From contig CAYQMF010000180.1 of assembly GCA_964418595.1 (NCBI GenBank), forward strand, positions 1 to 9,087: a stretch of DNA of 9,087 bases, written 5' to 3'. This document shows, one piece after another, positions 7,801 through 9,087 of the stretch. Source of the DNA: CAYQMF01 sp964418595. GTDB taxonomy: Bacteria > Planctomycetota > UBA1135 > UBA2386. A program made the translations under genes and the position numbers. The notes under the pieces were generated by a model. That model saw only the letters and a list, made by a program, of their open reading frames with translations. It was not told where the DNA came from and ran no database searches. Positions within the stretch are counted from its first letter, which is position 1, and each line of letters opens with the position of its first letter.

Positions 7801-8960
7801 CGGCGAAGGACGCGGACAAGCGCGACCTCGTGGCCCGCGTGAAGACCGCGCTCGAGCGCGCCTTCGTGCAGCGCAAGGACAGCCCGATCGCGCTGAACCG
7901 GATCGCCACCGGTCTCGATCCCGACGCACTGGTGATCGGCTTCGCGCGGCGCTTCGCGCCGTACAAGCGCGCCCACCTGCTGTTCAAGGACGCCGAGCGC
8001 CTGCGCCGTATCCTCGACAACCCGCAGTGGCCGGTGCGCGTGCTCGTCGCGGGCAAGGCGCACCCGCGCGACAAGATGGGGCAGGACATCCTGCGCGACA
8101 TCGCGCGCCGCGCGCGCGCCGACGAGCTGGCCGGCCGCGTGATCTTCGTGGAGGACTACGACATCGCGCTGGCGCGCTCGCTGGTGCGCGGCGTCGACGT
8201 GTGGCTCAACAACCCGACGCACCTGCTCGAGGCGAGCGGCACGTCGGGGATGAAGGTGGCGGCGAACGGTGGCCTCAACCTGTCGATCGGCGATGGCTGG
8301 TGGCCGGAGGCCTTCGACGGCACCAACGGCTGGCAGATCGGCGGCGCGCGGGTGTACGACGACCAGGAGCTGCAGGATCAGTTCGACAGCACGACCCTCT
8401 ACCGCCTCCTGGAGGAGGAGATCGTGCCGCTGTTCTTCACCCGCAACGCCGCGGGGATCCCGGAGGGCTGGCTCGAGCGGATGCGCCGCTGCCTCGCCAC
8501 GGTCCCGGCGCAGTTCAACACCGACCGCATGGTGCTCGACTACACGCGCGAGGCGTACCAGCCGCTGGCGGCGTCGTTCGCGCGGCTGGGGACCGACCGC
8601 TTCGCGGAGGTGCGCCGGCGCGCCGAGGACCTCACCCGCGTCCGCCGTGGCTTCGAGAAGCTCCGCATCGTGTCGGTCCAGGTGTCGGATCCCGCCAAGC
8701 TGGTGGTGGGCGCGTCACTCGACGTGCGCATGGAGATCGATCTGGCCGGGCTCGAGCCCGGGGACGTCGCCGTCGAGCTGGTGGTGGGCCACCGGCGCGG
8801 CGAGACCGATCTGCAGCGCGGTCGCGTGGTACCGCTGAGCGCGACCGGCAAGCCGCAGGGCGGCGTGCAGGCGTTCGAAGGCAGCCACGCGATCGACCGG
8901 TCGGGGCCGTATGCCTACGGCCTGCGCATCCGCGCCGACAACGCGACGATGTGGGCGTAG
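4782..8960 (+). CDS. glgP: Fusion of GT3 glycogen synthase and GT35 alpha-glucan phosphorylase
   Basis: A 1392-residue cytosolic protein with two enzymes in one chain. Residues 1 to about 534 are a eukaryote-like GT3 glycogen synthase: V-G-G-I-Y-T-V (18-24), C-H-E-W (157-160), T-T-H-A-T (181-185), G-R-Y-E-F-H-N-K-G (302-310; Arg303 and Lys309 match yeast Gsy2 Arg320 and Lys326) and Y-E-P-W-G-Y-T-P-Q-E (428-437; Glu429 and Glu437 match the Glu-x7-Glu pair). A Pro/Arg-rich linker (about 535-563) leads to a complete short-type phosphorylase: a DUF3417-like start (about 564-660), G-G-L-G-V-L-A-G-D-H (684-693), N-E-G-H (833-836), T-N-G-I-H (964-968), R-R-F-A-P-Y-K-R (1056-1063, phosphate-binding Arg1057 and Lys1062), G-T-S-G-M-K (1153-1158, Lys1158 as pyridoxal-phosphate lysine) and the family's C-terminal beta domain (about 1300-1392). 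Both halves look catalytically intact. The symbol reflects the phosphorylase half only. The start could instead be GTG 4773. Confidence 0.95.
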   Translation: MTDRFCLFEISWEVCNKVGGIYTVISSKAKTTVERLGDDYVTVGPWLLSDTDRSLPFDDDSSYADFADACRRAGTPVRVGRWRIPGSPLCILVEFSKLYADKDLLLGRLWEDYKVDSIAGTWDYAEPVMFGIAAGRVIEEWWERYVAPTHKRSVVHCHEWMTGAALLHLRNRIPAMGTIFTTHATMLGRALSSLGHSPQSGLGGEKVDELARKHGVVAKHSMEGTCAREADVFTTVSSITAAEAKLLHGRQADLLPNGIDLDVIESFAGGHERSKVRRELEAVAAHLLGAPVTGAAFVCTSGRYEFHNKGIDLLLDSLAMLGGREGRPIVLWVLVPAGNSGTKAELLQRMRNGASGTPIPGVCTHNLFDAERDPVAERCQRLGLGNAVGARVKVIHVPIYLTGEDGFLNRPYEAAVRAMDLTVFPSFYEPWGYTPQESLALGVPTITSDYAGFGQWAKGEGLAAVDGVTVLERVNVQYGVAVENLADLIDARVVAASAGGAATAEACRKAAQATAWSGLFKHYRAAHDAALAAVHKRSLQGLPQPRRPKATVAHAPRPGGVPRLHPFEVTVRLPDELRGLGRLARNLWWCWNHEAEALFRDLSPVGWQAARQNPIAFLHAVYAEDLQAKAADSAYVARLRTVLARLDAYLTSPPAPPAGITAQHPVAYFCAEFGIHESLPIYSGGLGVLAGDHLKSASDVGLPLVAVGLFYRMGYMSQRLTADGEQLAVDVENEPRMLPMELVRAENGDPLEVRLKMPGRELFLRAWRVPVGRVSLYLLDANLPANRPEDRDITRNLYGGDAEMRIQQLIVLGRGGKRLLAKMGLRPSVFHMNEGHAAFLTLERTARLAKEQGLTFEAAQEFVRATTLFTTHTPVPAGHDRFSEDLMRRYFGDVDEWAGLPWERFWALGHAAGDTATFNMTYFALSLSSYCNGVSKMHGEVSKALLRPYWPGLLESELPVSAITNGIHLPSWTSPRVALALGVSDRPVTGADFTKRGPKVDDKALWAAKDADKRDLVARVKTALERAFVQRKDSPIALNRIATGLDPDALVIGFARRFAPYKRAHLLFKDAERLRRILDNPQWPVRVLVAGKAHPRDKMGQDILRDIARRARADELAGRVIFVEDYDIALARSLVRGVDVWLNNPTHLLEASGTSGMKVAANGGLNLSIGDGWWPEAFDGTNGWQIGGARVYDDQELQDQFDSTTLYRLLEEEIVPLFFTRNAAGIPEGWLERMRRCLATVPAQFNTDRMVLDYTREAYQPLAASFARLGTDRFAEVRRRAEDLTRVRRGFEKLRIVSVQVSDPAKLVVGASLDVRMEIDLAGLEPGDVAVELVVGHRRGETDLQRGRVVPLSATGKPQGGVQAFEGSHAIDRSGPYAYGLRIRADNATMWA

Positions 8961-9087
8961 GCGGGCGCGGCGGGCTGCAGGAACGAACGGGGCGAACGAC
9001 ACGTTGCGGGCTACGCGCGGCGCACGGCAGCAGAAAGAAGAGGCGCGGCGCTGCGCGCCGCGTGAGACACGGAAGTACGGAGGCACG
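8961..9087. other. Downstream region with no convincing gene
   Basis: These last 127 bases after the fusion-gene stop hold a strong hairpin (9044-9062) and no frame I would defend; an open minus-strand frame crosses the region, but its product is arginine-rich and low in complexity, and I recognise nothing in it. GGAGG at 9079-9083, four bases from the right edge, is a good Shine-Dalgarno sequence and could serve a plus-strand gene starting just outside the window. With the edge so near, this cannot be tested here. Confidence 0.4.
9044..9062 (+). terminator. GC-rich hairpin downstream of the glycogen operon
   Basis: CGCGGCGC (9044-9051) and GCGCCGCG (9055-9062) form a perfect 8-base-pair stem, all G-C, around a 3-base loop (TGC), 83 bases after the stop of the fusion gene. 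A G-T wobble could extend it by one pair. No T-run follows, so it may be a high-GC terminator lacking the U-tract, or a transcript-stabilising 3' structure. Confidence 0.4.

Noticed and set aside
4686..8222. A 1178-codon open frame on the minus strand, antisense to the fusion gene
   Set aside because: The product is rich in Arg, His, Val, Ala and Gln with no recognisable domain, the usual result of reading the opposite strand of a GC3-rich gene. The plus-strand frame here carries strongly conserved GT3 and GT35 motifs.
8961..9087. Mobile element, CRISPR array, tRNA or attachment site
   Set aside because: I saw no regularly spaced direct repeats, terminal inverted repeats, tRNA-like fold or transposase motifs here or elsewhere in the window.

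Overview
The window is about 9.1 kb of very GC-rich bacterial DNA (around 70% G+C by eye, with strong G/C preference at third codon positions). It is almost entirely coding and carries a compact glycogen (alpha-glucan) metabolism locus. The first ~158 bases hold the 3' end of another gene. Its last 50 or so residues have the G-V-V-F-H-Q-Q-A-x-L-V-D-P-G-A-N style of C-terminus that I associate with secreted Planctomycetota proteins. That tail, the eukaryote-like GT3 synthase and the base composition make an environmental Planctomycetota-like bacterium my best guess, but taxonomy is inferred, not proven.

Layout: the partial plus-strand gene (to 158) converges on a minus-strand glgC (176-1402), with a small hairpin between the stops. 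A ~112-base divergent intergenic region (1403-1514) separates glgC from a plus-strand run of three tightly packed genes. These are a GH133-type glycogen debranching enzyme (1515-3533), a GH57 alpha-amylase-like enzyme (3545-4894), and a 1392-residue fusion of a GT3 glycogen synthase with a GT35 alpha-glucan phosphorylase (4782-8960). The last 127 bases are non-coding as far as I can see and carry a strong GC-rich hairpin.

How the genes fit together: GlgC makes the activated glucose donor ADP-glucose. The GT3 half of the fusion extends alpha-1,4-glucan. The GT35 half releases glucose-1-phosphate from it, which is also a substrate of GlgC. The debranching enzyme removes alpha-1,6 branches that stop the phosphorylase, and the GH57 enzyme probably hydrolyses or rearranges alpha-1,4 chains. 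No branching enzyme (glgB) and no GT5-type glgA are present here.

The most notable points are: the synthesising and degrading enzymes of glycogen joined in one polypeptide; a GT3 synthase (classically UDP-glucose dependent) paired with an ADP-glucose pyrophosphorylase; and a 113-base overlap between the GH57 gene and the fusion gene that may reflect a frameshift near the GH57 3' end. I found no CRISPR array, mobile element, tRNA or rRNA. The window is an unusual arrangement of known families rather than a wholly new system.
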